This document shows positions 33,901-44,153 of a stretch of 64,000 bases of DNA, piece by piece. Location of the stretch: positions 98,498,612 through 98,562,611 of the forward strand of contig CM043945.1 in NCBI GenBank assembly GCA_014529385.2, given 5' to 3'. Below the pieces are notes generated by a model. It had not been told where the DNA came from, did no database searches, and was given only the letters and a program-made list of their open reading frames with translations. The position numbers and the translations under genes are program-made. The DNA comes from Adiantum capillus-veneris. Its lineage: Eukaryota; Streptophyta; Polypodiopsida; Polypodiales; Pteridaceae. Every line of letters begins with the position of its first letter. Within the stretch, counting starts at the first letter, position 1.

Positions 33901-34267
33901 TGGGGTCCACGTGCGATGTGAAAGGAGAGTCCACTTTCCCACCCCCGTCGTGTGCTTCATTTGCATCAGGTTCCGAGCGAGTAGCTCTACCTAATGTTTC
34001 CATGAAACGGCTAAACATACTAGTACTAGGCTGTGGAGCTTCGGGAGGTGCATGGCCTTCTCTCTCAGTGTTTTGGGTAGGGTATGCTTCCATGATTTCT
34101 GAGTCGGAGGAGGAATCACTAGCGGCTATTTTAGGGTCTTGGGTGGTGCTACCTTGTGTCCCCGCTGAGGGTCTAGAGCTTATCGTGGATGGGTAATGGG
34201 TGTCCGTATGAACAGAGGCACCCTCAATATGCTCGTGTTCTAGCACCCGCCCAGAGCGTAAGTGCAT
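30987..34267 (-). pseudogene. Element C Gag with four zinc knuckles
   Basis: The ATG is at 34267. The first frame (523 codons, to 32696) starts 'MHLRSGRVL', has a long Pro/Ser-rich middle ('VPLPSSYPSGPMPGYVPYP') and enters a Retrotrans_gag capsid domain ('IAKLTQKFNGDEDARKHIEV', 'LSLTLSGKAGDWYRTL'). Near 32700 one frameshift passes to the second frame (to 30987), which completes capsid ('FISRLKHLNSRCPVNERF') and then has four Cys/His knuckles: 'CSICLGPHSTSEC', 'CNACGRYGHQAKDC', 'CYECGGPHRAAEC' and 'CNRCGIDHLIAQC'. A Lys/Arg-rich tail follows. Gag forms the particle and binds element RNA. Four knuckles is more than the one or two usual in plant gypsy Gag. It ends at a TAG beside ORF2. Confidence 0.85.
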
Positions 34268-34655
34268 GTGCTTCTGATACCCTAAGGTGTCAAAAAGCTG
34301 CTCTAGGAGGCCTTGTGACTAGTTTTTAGCGTGTTTTTTGTTTGGTTTTTTTGCTAGATTTTTAGAGCGTGTCGTGGAATGGGCCGTGTGATATCTCGAA
34401 ACGAGCGTATCGGTCAGAGGGTCGTGCCGTGCTTTACAGCCCTCCGTTTGGTCACTCTATGCCCTCGGAATCCCTAAAACTGTCAATTTCCAGTAGGGAA
34501 CTAGGCTCAAACTAAAAAGTCTAAGGGTGCAAGTGGGAAGAGAAAGGAGGAGAGTGGAGGACTTGTCCCACATGCTCTCATTCTCTCTTGAGGGGGTAGG
34601 GTATATATATAAGAGTGAGTCTAGTATATATCATAAGACTGAGGACTGAGGCCTG

Positions 34656-34699
34656 AGCTTGGGCTTGGGCTTGGGCTTGGGCTTGGGCTTGGGCTTGGG
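34656..34699. repeat. (GGGCTT)n hexamer repeat
   Basis: About seven copies of GGGCTT in the leader of element C. This is not the plant telomere motif. Confidence 0.92.
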
Positions 34700-34888
34700 A
34701 AAATGATCCTGATCCCGATCTATCTTTTATACAAACCAACCCGTCCGTTTTAAGAGTCACGTTTTTTATTTTCGAAAAATTCCGCCGCCCGCTCACTCGC
34801 GTTTTTAATTTCCGAATTTTTCTTATTTTTTTTTTCAGAACTTTTTTTTTCAATTTTTTTTTTCAAATTTATTTATTTATTTTTTTAA

Positions 34889-35100
34889 TGCAGAAAATAC
34901 AGAAATTGAAAAAACGCAGAAATGCAGAAAATTGCAGAAATTGAAAACGCCGAAATTGAAAACGCAGAAATACAGAAAATTGCAGAAATTGAAAACGCCG
35001 AACTTGAAAATGCAAAAATTGCAGAAATTGAAAAAACGCAGATAATAGCAGAAATTGAAACTTGACAGCAAATGCAGAAAACGCAAAAAACAGAAATCTC
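34889..35100. repeat. Low-complexity GCAGAAATTGAAAA-type repeat in element C leader
   Basis: Irregular reiteration of GCAGAAATTGAAAACGC-like units between the primer site and gag, about ten copies with variable spacing. Confidence 0.85.
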
Positions 35101-35186
35101 CACACACTCCTTCCCTGCCTTTCCTATGATAGAAATTGCACCACAAGGAAGCGTAAAGTGCTAACCGAGCTTAGTGTAGGGCATAT

Positions 35187-35203
35187 CCCCGACAGCGGCG
35201 CCA
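35187..35203 (-). other. Element C primer-binding site
   Basis: On the minus strand TGGCGCCGCTGTCGGGG, four bases after the 5' LTR. Plant tRNA-Asp(GUC) would predict TGGCGCCGTTGCCGGGG, two differences. The same primer is known for Athila/Tat-type elements. Confidence 0.7.
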
Positions 35204-35207
35204 AAAA

Positions 35208-35457
35208 TGTGCGCTCCTTGCCGCACTGTCGAAGCAAGGGACTTGCCAATACACCGTGTGCGAGCCACAAACGGCTCCAAGCACACAACAAGCCTAAACT
35301 AGCAAGCTCAAGAGAGCAAAGGGTGTGTCACTCACCGCTCTACGTTCGCCTTCGTGGTGGATTCCTCGCCGCGATGAAGAAGAAGCTGCAGTCGTGCCGC
35401 GCTCAACCGCTTCGCCGCCGTCGTGCCTTCGTAATGCTCGATCGCACACACACTCTC

Positions 35458-35492
<35 letters not shown>

Positions 35493-35785
35493 AGGAGGTG
35501 AAGAAGAAGAAGATGGAGATGGAGCAAGAGCACTCTTCAATTGCACAAATGAGAGAATGAGTAAAAATTAGGTTTAGTTGGCTTTTATAGGAGCTCACCC
35601 CATTCACACTTGGGCGCCCATGCTTAGCCAACTAACCCTAGCATGTTCGTGTTAAAGTGCGCCTCTCATCGGCGATCACTCTACCTTTCCCTATTGGACC
35701 GACAAGCCCGGTACCTGACTCTACCAAATACATAATACACGTCCATCGTAGGCGATAGGGTGTCCGTGTGCCGTGAGGGTTAACA
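35208..35785 (-). repeat. Element C 5' LTR
   Basis: 578 bp, TGTGCGCTCC ... GGGTTAACA on the plus strand. This is the longer copy, retaining the segment lost from the 3' LTR. Confidence 0.93.
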
Positions 35786-35819
35786 GCAAACTCCACCAAG
35801 GACAAATACTTCTCCCATT
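35786..35819 (-). pseudogene. Chromovirus H: integrase sliver, part 2
   Basis: Thirty-four bases of integrase trapped between element C and copia-A (GCAAACTCCACCAAGGACAA...). They match the paralogue E at about 51517-51550. They begin with C's target duplication and end with copia-A's (CCATT). Confidence 0.85.
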
Positions 35820-36046
35820 TGTTGGAATTAGGGTTGCAGAGAAACGCACACAGCTTGGAGAAGACGAAGGAAGCTCAAGGCACACAATAGAGAGTGTGTT
35901 ACTTAGTATGCAATGGAAAGATAGATAGCCCTAGAGTGATGGGCGTATATACAATGCTCGGGTGAAAAAACCTCCTAAAGAGGGAAAAAATGCCCCGGTG
36001 GTCCTAGTGTGTTCACACACATCACTACCACATGTATATGGTAACA
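35820..36046 (-). repeat. copia-A 3' LTR
   Basis: 227 bp; on the coding strand TGTTACCATATACATGTGG ... AATTCCAACA. The adjacent polypurine tract (36047-36058) reads TAGGGGGGATTT on the minus strand. Confidence 0.95.
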
Positions 36047-36121
36047 AATCCCCCCTAGAGTGATGCGGTGAACGAGAGCTGGCACATGAGTAAAGGAAAG
36101 TGCCATCCCCTGAGGACATGA

Positions 36122-36721
36122 TCAGTCCACAAAGAGGAGTAAGCCCAAAGCTCTATGGAAAGCTTCAAGCTTCTCACGAGACGACGCCTTTGTGAAAAGA
36201 TCTGCAAGGTTGTCCTGTGTTGGCACATAAGCCAAGCTAATCTCTCTTGCTGAGAGCCTCTCCCTGACATAGTGGTAATGCTCCTCAATGTGCTTTGTGC
36301 GAGCATGAAAAACTGGGTTCCTTGCAACAACTGCCAATGCGCTCTCACTGTCAGTGTAGATAGTGTTGGCAGTGTCCTGTCCAACACCCAAATCAGCCAT
36401 AAGGCGTCTGAGCCACACAAACTCAACCGTAGCTGTGAAGACTGCCCTGCACTCAACCTCACAACTCGAAGTGGCCACAGTAGGTTGCTTCTTGCTCAAC
36501 CATGATATACATGAACTGGCAAGCATGAAACAAAAACCACTTGTGGACACTCGCGTGTCAAAACAACCAGCCCAATCTGAGTCCGAAAAAGCATGTAAGT
36601 CTGGCGGCAATGATCCCCCCTTGGGATAAAACAATCCAAGATGTAAAGTGTCACTAAGGTAGCGGAAAATCCTCTTGATAGTCTGCCAATGCTTAGACCC
36701 TGGGCTATGCATAAATCTGCT
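36122..36721 (-). pseudogene. copia-A RNase H
   Basis: Open for 196 codons (36712-36122). Shows 'RIFRYLSDTLHLGL', 'DLHAFSDSDWAGCFDTRVSTS' (first catalytic Asp), 'TSSCEVECRA' (where the usual EAEY Glu-Tyr is Glu-Cys), 'YTDSESAL' and 'ARTKHIEEHYHYVRE', ending 'LGLLLFVD'. It would degrade RNA in RNA-DNA hybrids during element replication. One stop at about 36722-36724 separates it from RT. It looks otherwise intact. Confidence 0.88.
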
Positions 36722-36724
36722 GAC

Positions 36725-37902
36725 CTATGAGACTGCAAACTGAATATCTGGCCTCGTGTTGCATACATAAATGAGGCAGCCAGCAGCAGTTTGGTAAAGA
36801 GTAACATTAGCAGGATCGCCAGCATCATGTAGACTCAACTTCAATCCTGTTTCCATGGGAGTGGCAATAGGTTTGCAATCCTCAAGTCCAAACTTACATA
36901 GCAATGTCTCTATGTAACTTTTCTGACACAAGGCAATAGCACCATCACACTGCTTAAACTGTATACCCAAGTAATGATGCAACAGCCCCAAATCTTTCAT
37001 CTTGAAAGTAGCATTCAAATCAGCCTTAAATTCAGCAATATGTCTCTCATTTGGTTCAGTGATCAGCAAATCATCGACATAAAGAACCACAATGAGAAGT
37101 ACATCACCCTCACGCTTTACATACAATGTGCTTTCTGTTGGACTGTTACGAAAGCCTCGTTTAACCAAATGAGTGTCAGCTTTCTCATACCAAGCACGAG
37201 GAGATTGCTTCAACCCATACAAAGCCTTCTTACATCTGCACACTTTTTCCTCTTGTCCTTTTATGACAAAACCGCGAGGCTGTGTTACATAAACTTTCTC
37301 AAATATGTCACCATTCAAAAAAGTAGTAACAATGTCTGATTGATGTACATCCCAACCAAAATGAGCTGCCAATGACATAGAAAACGCACAGTAGTCATAC
37401 GACAAGTGGGAGCAAAAGTCTCTTCATAATCTATGCCTTTTTGCTGTGCATAACCTTTTGCAACAAGTCGAGCCTTATGGCGATCGATCTCACCATCCAG
37501 CTTGCCTTTCAACTTGTAAACCCACTTCGTACCAATGGCCTTTTTGCCAGGAGGCAAATCACATAAAGTCCATGTGTCATTTTCTATAAGTGCATCATAT
37601 TCTGATTGCATGGCAACTATCAAATTTTTTGAATTATGTGCTTCATCAAAAGACAGAGGCTCCTCAACATCATGTAAGCTAGACAGAGCCAAAGCATAAC
37701 AATCTGATGCATAAGATGAATGGCGAGAGCCTGAACGCGTACGACTAGACAAAGGTGCATCCAATTTACTGTCACCCAAAGTGTGCACCAGCCATTTTGG
37801 CATACCTCCAGCTTGCTCATTTTCAGCCCTTTCGTCATCAAGTACATCATGTACATCTGCATCAGTAATAGGCTGATTTGTAACATTTTCAGAAACCCCC
37901 AT
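36725..37902 (-). pseudogene. copia-A reverse transcriptase
   Basis: The first frame (37902-37315) has 'NDTWTLCDLPPGKKAIGTKW' and 'HKARLVAKGYAQQKGIDYEE'. A frameshift near 37390 leads to the second frame (to 36725) with 'DVHQSDIVTTFLNGDIFEKV', 'CKKALYGLKQSPRAWYEK', the catalytic 'YVDDLLI' (about 37075) and 'MKDLGLLHHYLGIQF'. In 'VHQSDIVTTFLNG' the expected DV.TAFL block is changed. One frameshift is the main defect. Confidence 0.88.
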
Positions 37903-37905
37903 AGG

Positions 37906-39056
37906 CTATACATTTGCCTCATTGGAAATTACATTCATATTTCCACCACTGAAAAGAGGCAACAAAGTGTCAAAAATGTCCTGTGAGCTTACATTACTGT
38001 CTCTAGTACATGACAGCAAGGGCTGAATAGAATCTTCCACAAACACTACATCCCGTGAAACCAAAATATGCTTTGTTTGCGGATGATATAACCTGTAACC
38101 TTTGCTTTCAGCACTATAGCCAACAAAAATACATTTGACAGCCTTATCATCCAATTTTCTGCGCTGTGTTTGTGGCACCAAAGCATATGCCAAACAGCCA
38201 AAAACACGCATGTGCTCAATAGAAGGCTTTCTATCATGCCATGCTTCATATGGAGTAATAGACTGCAAAGCTTCGTAGGACACCTGTTAAGTACATAAGT
38301 GGCACACACGATGGACTCAAGCCAAAAGGAATGCGGCAAAGCTTGACTTTTGACCATACATCGTGCCATTTCCGTCAGTGACCTGTTTTTCCTCTCAGCA
38401 ACACCATTTTGTTGAGGTGTATAAGGCACTGTACATTGGTGTTTTATCCCACGACTAGCCAGAAATGCATTAAATTCATAAGACATATACTCCCCCCCTC
38501 GATCGAAACGGATGGTGCCCATAGTACATCTCAAGACATTTTCAGCCATAGCCAAAAATTATTTGAAGCACATAAAAACTTCGGACTTCACTTTAAGCGG
38601 AAATACCCATGCATGCCTGGAGTAATCACCAATAAAAGTCACGAAGTAAAGGTAATTGCCCAAGGACGGAGTTTGCATAGGCCCACAAACATCACTATGC
38701 ACAAGCTGCAACCTGCATGTGGCCCGAACTGAACCATCCTTTGGAAACTTAGAACGCTGCATCTTACCCAAAATACAACCTTCACAAACATGTTTGACAG
38801 GTGCTTCAAGAGGCAGCAAAGAAGTAACCATATCAGATTTCTGCAAATGCAGCAAACTGGCAAAATTCAGATGACCAAAACGTGCATGCCAAAGTTTTTC
38901 ATCTGAAATAGCCCTTGAATCTACAACAGCATTTGCAAAAAAAAATTCCACACTTGTTATACAAAGTGAGCTTATACAGCCCACGGCACAAAAGGCCATA
39001 TGCAACAATTTCATCACCAAAACGGAGATCATGAATTGTACATCTGTCATCCACAA
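37906..39056 (-). pseudogene. copia-A GAG-pre-integrase and integrase
   Basis: GAG-pre-integrase 'LWHARFGHLNFASLL' and 'CEGCILGKMQRSKF' (about 38890-38750) is followed by the DDE core: 'LVHSDVCGPMQTPS', 'FDRGGEYMS' and 'YTPQQNGVAERKNR'. All three acidic residues are present. Lys in 'CFKKFLAM' (copia-B) is a TAA stop here (38556-38558). A frameshift near 38280 leads to the C-terminal part ('PYEAWHDRKPS', 'VFGCLAYALVPQTQRRKLDD', 'CIFVGYSAESKGYRLY'). A stop follows at about 37903-37905. Confidence 0.88.
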
Positions 39057-40392
39057 ATTTGACTACAAGTCCAAGTCTAGCAAGTGCGGATACAGACAAG
39101 TTCTTCTTGATCCCAGGTACATAAAGTGCATCAACAAGTGTGAAGAAATCGCCATTTGCAGCAGTAAGCACAATCTTTCCAACTCCCTGAACCGGATAAG
39201 AGGCATTGTTGGCACAAGTGACTGAATTCCCATGAGGGACAGACTCGAGAGAGGTAAACAATTCACGATGTGAGGTAATGTGCTTTGTAGCACCACTATC
39301 GAAATACCACACATGTGAATCTGCAGCAACTGACAAGCATGCATCATGGACAACAGGATTGTAAGTGCACTCTGCGCTAAAAGCCCATTCTGCATCACCA
39401 TCAGCAACACAGTCTCCTTTCACAGAAGACTCAACAATGGCTGCATTTGTAGTGAAACCAACATTTGCAGTGGAACCACCCTCTTTCTTCTTAGCCTCTT
39501 TGGCCTTCAACTTAGGACACGACTTGATCAAGTGATCATTAGCTTTACAATAATGGCAACGCATCTTCTTTTTGCCCTTATCACCAGAGTTTCGAGATGA
39601 ATTGCTATCAGTAGAAGCATTAGGAACAAAAGTTTTGCCACTCGCAGCAGAACCATAAGAAGTGGCCGCATTGCTGCTACCACCCTTTCTTTGAGAAGCA
39701 ATAAAAGCCTGATCAACTGCACGCTGCCTAGTTCTGGTTTTTTTGGAAAGTGACTCTTGCAACAGCAATGTGCATAATGCATCAAACTTGACAACTTCAG
39801 GATTTTCTTGGGTCATCAGTCTCCAAGTACTAGCAAAAGTCTGGTAGGAATCTGGTAAGGCATCAAGAACAGTTTGCACAAGGGAACTGTTTGAAATGAC
39901 TTCACCTACAGAAATAAGTTTCTCATTGATATCCTTAACACCAGCAAGGAAAGTGTCCATATCATCTTCCTCATGCATAATCTTCGACTCCAGCTCTTTG
40001 CGCAGCAAAGCAATTTTAGACTCATTGCGGTTACATAAAGACCCGCTAGAATATCCCAAGCTTGTTTTGCAGATTTTGCTGAACGAATGTGAGGAACAAT
40101 GGTGCGCTTCATAGATAACGCAATCAATGCATGAGCCTGCGTATCCTTTACATCCCAACGCTATAGGCAAAACAACTCTAATAGCAGAAATCCTTGCAAC
40201 AAGACCTACAACATCATCAACATTGCCTACATCCTCAGAACCAGGACATACATCAATGCCCTGCACAATGTTCCAGACGCCCTTTGACACAAGAACATGT
40301 TGCATCATATAAGCCCACATAGAGTAGTTGTCCCCATCCAACCTGTCCTCAGCAGCAAACATCTTGAACACATCTGTGTTGTTGTCAGCCAT
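38899..40392 (-). pseudogene. copia-A Gag and protease
   Basis: I take the ATG at 40392 ('MADNNTDVFKMFAAEDRLDG') because it starts the UBN2-type Gag. The frame stays open to 38899 but between about 40150 and 40020 it runs out of register: the family sequence ('IALSMKRTIVPHIRS', 'AWDILAGLYV') lies in another frame, so two compensating indels are present. Gag then continues with 'LDALPDSYQTFASTWRLMTQ' and an intact zinc knuckle 'CHYCKANDHLIKSC'. The protease 'WYFDSGATKHITSHRELF' (about 39310-39260) retains D-S-G. Near 38940 another frameshift leads to integrase. Confidence 0.87.
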
Positions 40393-40741
40393 GGTAAATG
40401 ATGCACCTGATGTGAAAACTGCCCGAAAATAGGAGAAATGGAGCGGGAACAACACGTGCTATATAGCACAAACCGTAGAAGACTAAGAGGCACCTGTTAT
40501 GCAGAAAACGGCACTGACAAAAATTCTGCACAAAATGACGAAATAGCCTGTGCAGTACTGCCTGTAGTGGAAACGGAGGCTGAAATGAGGCCAAATCAGA
40601 AATCTGAGCAGACTAAGCTCTTTGATCTCTCCCGAAATTTTTTGTCGACCTGCGAACACTTGCCAAAGCTCACTGGAATCGGAGAAAGTGAGCAGGCGTG
40701 TGCTGGAGCAGCTGGCGACTAAGCCCGAGAGGACGCAACCT

Positions 40742-40753
40742 GCTCTGATACCA
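40742..40753 (-). other. copia-A primer-binding site
   Basis: TGGTATCAGAGC on the minus strand, two bases after the 5' LTR, complementary to the 3' end of initiator tRNA-Met. Confidence 0.93.
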
Positions 40754-40755
40754 AT

Positions 40756-40982
40756 TGTTGGAATTAGGGTTGCAGAGAAACGCACACAGCTTGGAGAAGA
40801 TGAAGGAAGCTCAAGGCACACAATAGAGAGTGTTTTACTTAGTATGCAATGGAAAGATAGATAGCCCTAGAGTGATGGGCGTATATACAATGCTCGGGGA
40901 AAAAAACCTCCTAAAGAGGGAAAAAATGCCCCGGTGGTCCTAGTGTGTTCACACACACCACTATCACATGTATATGGTAACA
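40756..40982 (-). repeat. copia-A 5' LTR
   Basis: 227 bp, six differences from the 3' LTR at 35820-36046. Confidence 0.95.
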
Positions 40983-40988
40983 CCATTG

Positions 40989-42189
40989 TGTCACGTGAAC
41001 TCTAACGCTATGTGTATGTGGACAAGCTACTTCACGACAAAAGGGTTCAGTTCAGTTCAGTTAGCCTAGCTTAGGAAGTGTTCTGGCACTTTTGTGAGTC
41101 TGTTCGTAGACCGTGCATGTCCAGGCACTTAGAGTAGATGCATATCCTCTGGTTGCACACAGCATGATCATCAGATTACCATCACAACCCATCAGGAGCA
41201 TTTTTACAGTGCATAGACCTATTTTCCCTATTTTAGCCATTTTTCACTTATTATTAATAAGTGACTTTGTTGAAAAACTGGGTAGGGCAATTTTGACAAG
41301 CAAGTATATAAGAAAACCTAGCGCTAGTACTTTTTGACAGAAGAGGCAGCAGGGACCAAGTGTCCAACAGAGAACCTTCTCAGCAAGACCCCCCCGCGCG
41401 GAACTCCCAGCGTTTTCAGCCAACAAAGAGGCCAGCGTTTTCAGCTTTGTAGATCAGCCCAGCCTTTTGCATTGCAGATCAGCTTGGCGATAACAGGACC
41501 CAACAAATTCCCTAGCATTTTTGCACCAAGACACCAGATCAGTTCTAGCGTTTTTGGTACAGCAGAACACCTAGCTTTTTGTAGATTCCCCACGACGGAT
41601 TCAGCCTTTGCATCAGCATTTTCAGTTTTCAGCATCTAGACACCGCAGGTCAAGTTCCGAACGTCGCAGATCTCACCTTCCCGCAGCAGATCCTCGCCGC
41701 ACAGTCAGATCAGCTAGCATTTGCGAATTCAGCCCCGAAAACACAGATTTCAGCATGTGCGTTTTTAGTGCGTCGTCGCATCGTCGTCACTCCGTCATCA
41801 CCGACATAGAGTTAGAATTTAGTAGATACAAGATTTGCAGTTTTCAGTCATTAGCTTTTTCAGATTTCAGCCCATCTCGTCGTCGTCCTCATCGTCGGCA
41901 AGTCTATTGCATTGTACAGATTGTGCAATCGATAGTAGACCACTCTCGCCATAGAGAGTGGGGCCTTCGGAGGAGGGTTTGACAACATTCTGGTGTCGTA
42001 TTCTTCTCTCTCTATCTCTCAGTTTCAGCACCTTCATTCATAGTGATTACCACTTTGTTTGTGATCATTTGCACTCTCTCACTAAAGGAACGGAAGGCTC
42101 CCCCTTCCGTAAGAAAATGGAACCCTTGAGCATAGTTTGGAGCACTCATCTTGAGCAAAGTTCAACATTCACATCCGCTGCACTCGACA
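40989..42189 (+). repeat. Element D 5' LTR
   Basis: 1201 bp. A TATA box TATATAAG is at 41305-41312. Downstream lies a long tract rich in AGCGTTTT and CAGCATTTTCAG motifs (about 41390-41880). Confidence 0.9.
41305..41312 (+). promoter_or_regulatory. TATA box of element D 5' LTR
   Basis: TATATAAG, followed by AAAACCTAGCGCTAG; the 3' LTR has the same box near 44470. Placement in the LTR suits the element's RNA polymerase II promoter. Confidence 0.6.
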
Positions 42190-43070
42190 TTTGTATCAGA
42201 GCTTTGGCAGTGTTCTATATCACTCAAGGAAAGAACGACAATAATTTTTTTGCTTGTTGCGGTCGCACGTAACCTAAGTCCGCTTTGGCGTGTCGATTCC
42301 TAATCGTGTTTTTGAAGAGTGACGGAAAACCCAAGAAAGAAGGGCTTGTCCAGTCTCCCCTTGCTTCTCCTTTTACTTATTGAGAGCAGACCGTCCACTT
42401 AGCGGCTGGCCAATCGACGTAAGGTGGGAAAAAGCAACCTTGGTGTGAGCGCAAGGCCGCCAAGGGGTGCGTCCGTCGGAAAGAGAAGAGCTTGGGTAAA
42501 GAGAAGATCCTTCTCTAACACAGATTGCAAGCTAAAGACGAACCTCAAGAACCTCAAGACTCAAGAATCTCAAGAACCTCAAGAAACTCAAGACCCTCAA
42601 GAACCCAAGAAGAACCCAAGTTCCTCGTGAACTTAAGAACCCAAGACTTCAGTGTATGGTCATCACCCAAAGCGGAATGGATACTTCGCATGGAAGTGAT
42701 GAACATAGAGGTGGAGAAGAATAATTTTCCCCACCAAGAGGTTTTTCCGACCCTCCCCCCTCCCCATCTATGCCAAGGATTGAACCAAATCCTATGGAGG
42801 CTTTGGTCAAGATGATGATGGACATGAGGATACAACGAGAAGTGCCACACAAAAAAAGAAAGGTAGAATTGGATCGTGAACATAGAGAAAGAAAAGCAGA
42901 ATTGGATCGTGAGCACGAAGAAAGGATGGAAGCCTTAGTGTGTAAGGACGAGCAAGCACGCTTGGCAGCCGCAGAAAGAAAAGCCGAATTCGATCGCAAG
43001 TGTGAAGAAAGAAGGTTAGAGCATATCCTACTATTTTCTAATGTGCAGGCACAAATTGAAAAGAATTAGG
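42190..43070 (+). pseudogene. Element D leader and coiled-coil Gag-like region
   Basis: After the primer site, the leader has CAAGAACCTCAAGA repeats (about 42540-42610). From about 42645 broken frames read 'SVWSSPKAEWILRMEVMN' and then a charged coiled coil 'RKVELDREHRERKAELDREH' and 'EERMEALVCKDEQARLAAAE' (42770-43069). Element M has the same order at 60540-61015, followed there by a capsid domain that is absent here. Probably the N-terminal part of Gag; several frame breaks. Confidence 0.6.
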
Positions 43071-44055
43071 AGAAGGAGACTCTTTCAGTCTCTTCTTTTC
43101 CAAAGAACGAAACACATGATTTGCATAATAATGATAAGCATGGTGAATTGCATGATAATGATAAAGCATGATGATTTGTATGATCAAGATGTGATTATTC
43201 ACAAGCATAATGAATTGCATGATAATGATGTGATTATTCACAAGCATGTTGAATTACAAGATAAAGATGTGATTGTTCACAAGGATGATGGTTTAGTTGA
43301 AGCTTTTTCTAGTGAAGCTAACCTCATTGCCGATTCTATCAATCACGATGAACCGATCTTGGCTCTCGAGTCGAGGTCCAAAGAACCCCCACAGGAAGTA
43401 TTCTGTGTTCAAATGATTAGTCAGCACTCATTGTTCGAGTGTTTCATTCGTGATGCTTTCCTGTATTTTAGTCACCGTCTTTATGTGATCCCTTTTCATA
43501 GGCATGACATATGGTATGATGAACACGATTCACTCATGAATGAGCACGGATGTATGCGGTTTACTCATGGAAAGATGAAATATTTGCACCCAAGGAGTTC
43601 AAAAATTCCGTATCTCTTCCTTGGCATGACACAGTATCGAAAGAGCACAAGAAGGATTGAGCATCACACATCGGCATTTCCATTGTGATTTGCCACAATT
43701 GATTGATTTAGATCAGAAAGTCAAGATTCGATTCCATTGTTTGCGTGTGTTTGATAGACGGTTTGGCACTCCGTTTATATGTTCATCTACATTGCATGCA
43801 CAGTTTTTAAAGAAGACTAGAATTTTTCTAGTCACTTTACATGGAATGGGTATGTTCATGTTTTTCTGTTGGAAGTGGTTTCAGGAATTTTCATCCTTGG
43901 AGCTTCTTGAAGAAGGTAGACGCAGGACTATCGACAAAGTTGAAGCACTGAAGGAGCCGCAGATGACTTCGTGTCGCTTTCGGCGCAGCCCAAAGAAGCA
44001 AGCATTGCAAACCTTTACGAAGTTCAAGTATCGCATGACCCACGCATCACAGTAG
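43041..44055 (+). pseudogene. Element D interior ORF of unknown function
   Basis: Two overlapping open frames (43041-43688, 215 codons; 43657-44055, 132 codons). The first contains about three copies of a 13-residue repeat ('NELHDNDVIIHKH', 'VELQDKDVIVHKD'), then 'SRSKEPPQEVFCVQMISQHS' and a His-rich stretch. The second has 'VKIRFHCLRVFDRRFGTPF' and a basic end. I recognise no retrotransposon domain. It occupies the place of pol and may be a captured or heavily diverged sequence. Confidence 0.45.
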
Positions 44056-44153
44056 GCCAGCGAAGAGTCCTTCCCAGGATTCCAGACGCTGTTGGTGATC
44101 TTTCTCGACGCCATATAGTTCGGTACTAGTACCTCACTTTGAAAAGGAGAGGA

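Larger units (their letters stand above)
26940..35785 (-). mobile_element. Element C: Gag/protease-only LTR retrotransposon
   Basis: 8846 bp, complete from LTR to LTR. LTRs are 26940-27463 (524 bp) and 35208-35785 (578 bp). The length difference is mainly a deletion of about 54 bp in the first, and the rest differs at only about six positions. The target duplication GCAAA is at 26935-26939 and 35786-35790. The primer site (35187-35203) matches plant tRNA-Asp with two differences; a purine tract adjoins the other LTR. The interior encodes Gag with four zinc knuckles and a protease-containing ORF, then 2 kb of non-coding sequence. There is no RT, RNase H or integrase. It resembles the TR-GAG class of non-autonomous elements and needs enzymes from a relative. 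The Gag start 'MHLRSGRVL' is like Athila/Tat gypsy elements. Confidence 0.88.
35820..40982 (-). mobile_element. copia-A: full-length Ty1/copia retrotransposon
   Basis: 5163 bp with 227-bp LTRs at both ends that differ at six positions, and a target duplication CCATT at 35815-35819 and 40983-40987. It has a tRNA-Met primer site and polypurine tract, and all domains in copia order: Gag, protease, integrase, RT, RNase H. Stops or frameshifts at about six to eight places make it non-autonomous. It lies in chromovirus H, one base from element D. Copia-B (2790-5583) is a deleted relative. Confidence 0.95.

Noticed and set aside
33900-34196. Plus-strand ORFs antisense to element C Gag (also 30144-30524 and 31407-31880)
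   Set aside because: Shadows of the long minus-strand Gag and protease frames, which show real domains.
34656-34699. Telomere-like hexamer array
   Set aside because: The unit is GGGCTT, not TTTAGGG, and it lies in the leader of an LTR element.
35062-35571. 169-codon plus-strand ORF over element C 5' LTR
   Set aside because: It spans the leader/LTR boundary on the antisense strand and repeats in the other LTR; an incidental open frame.
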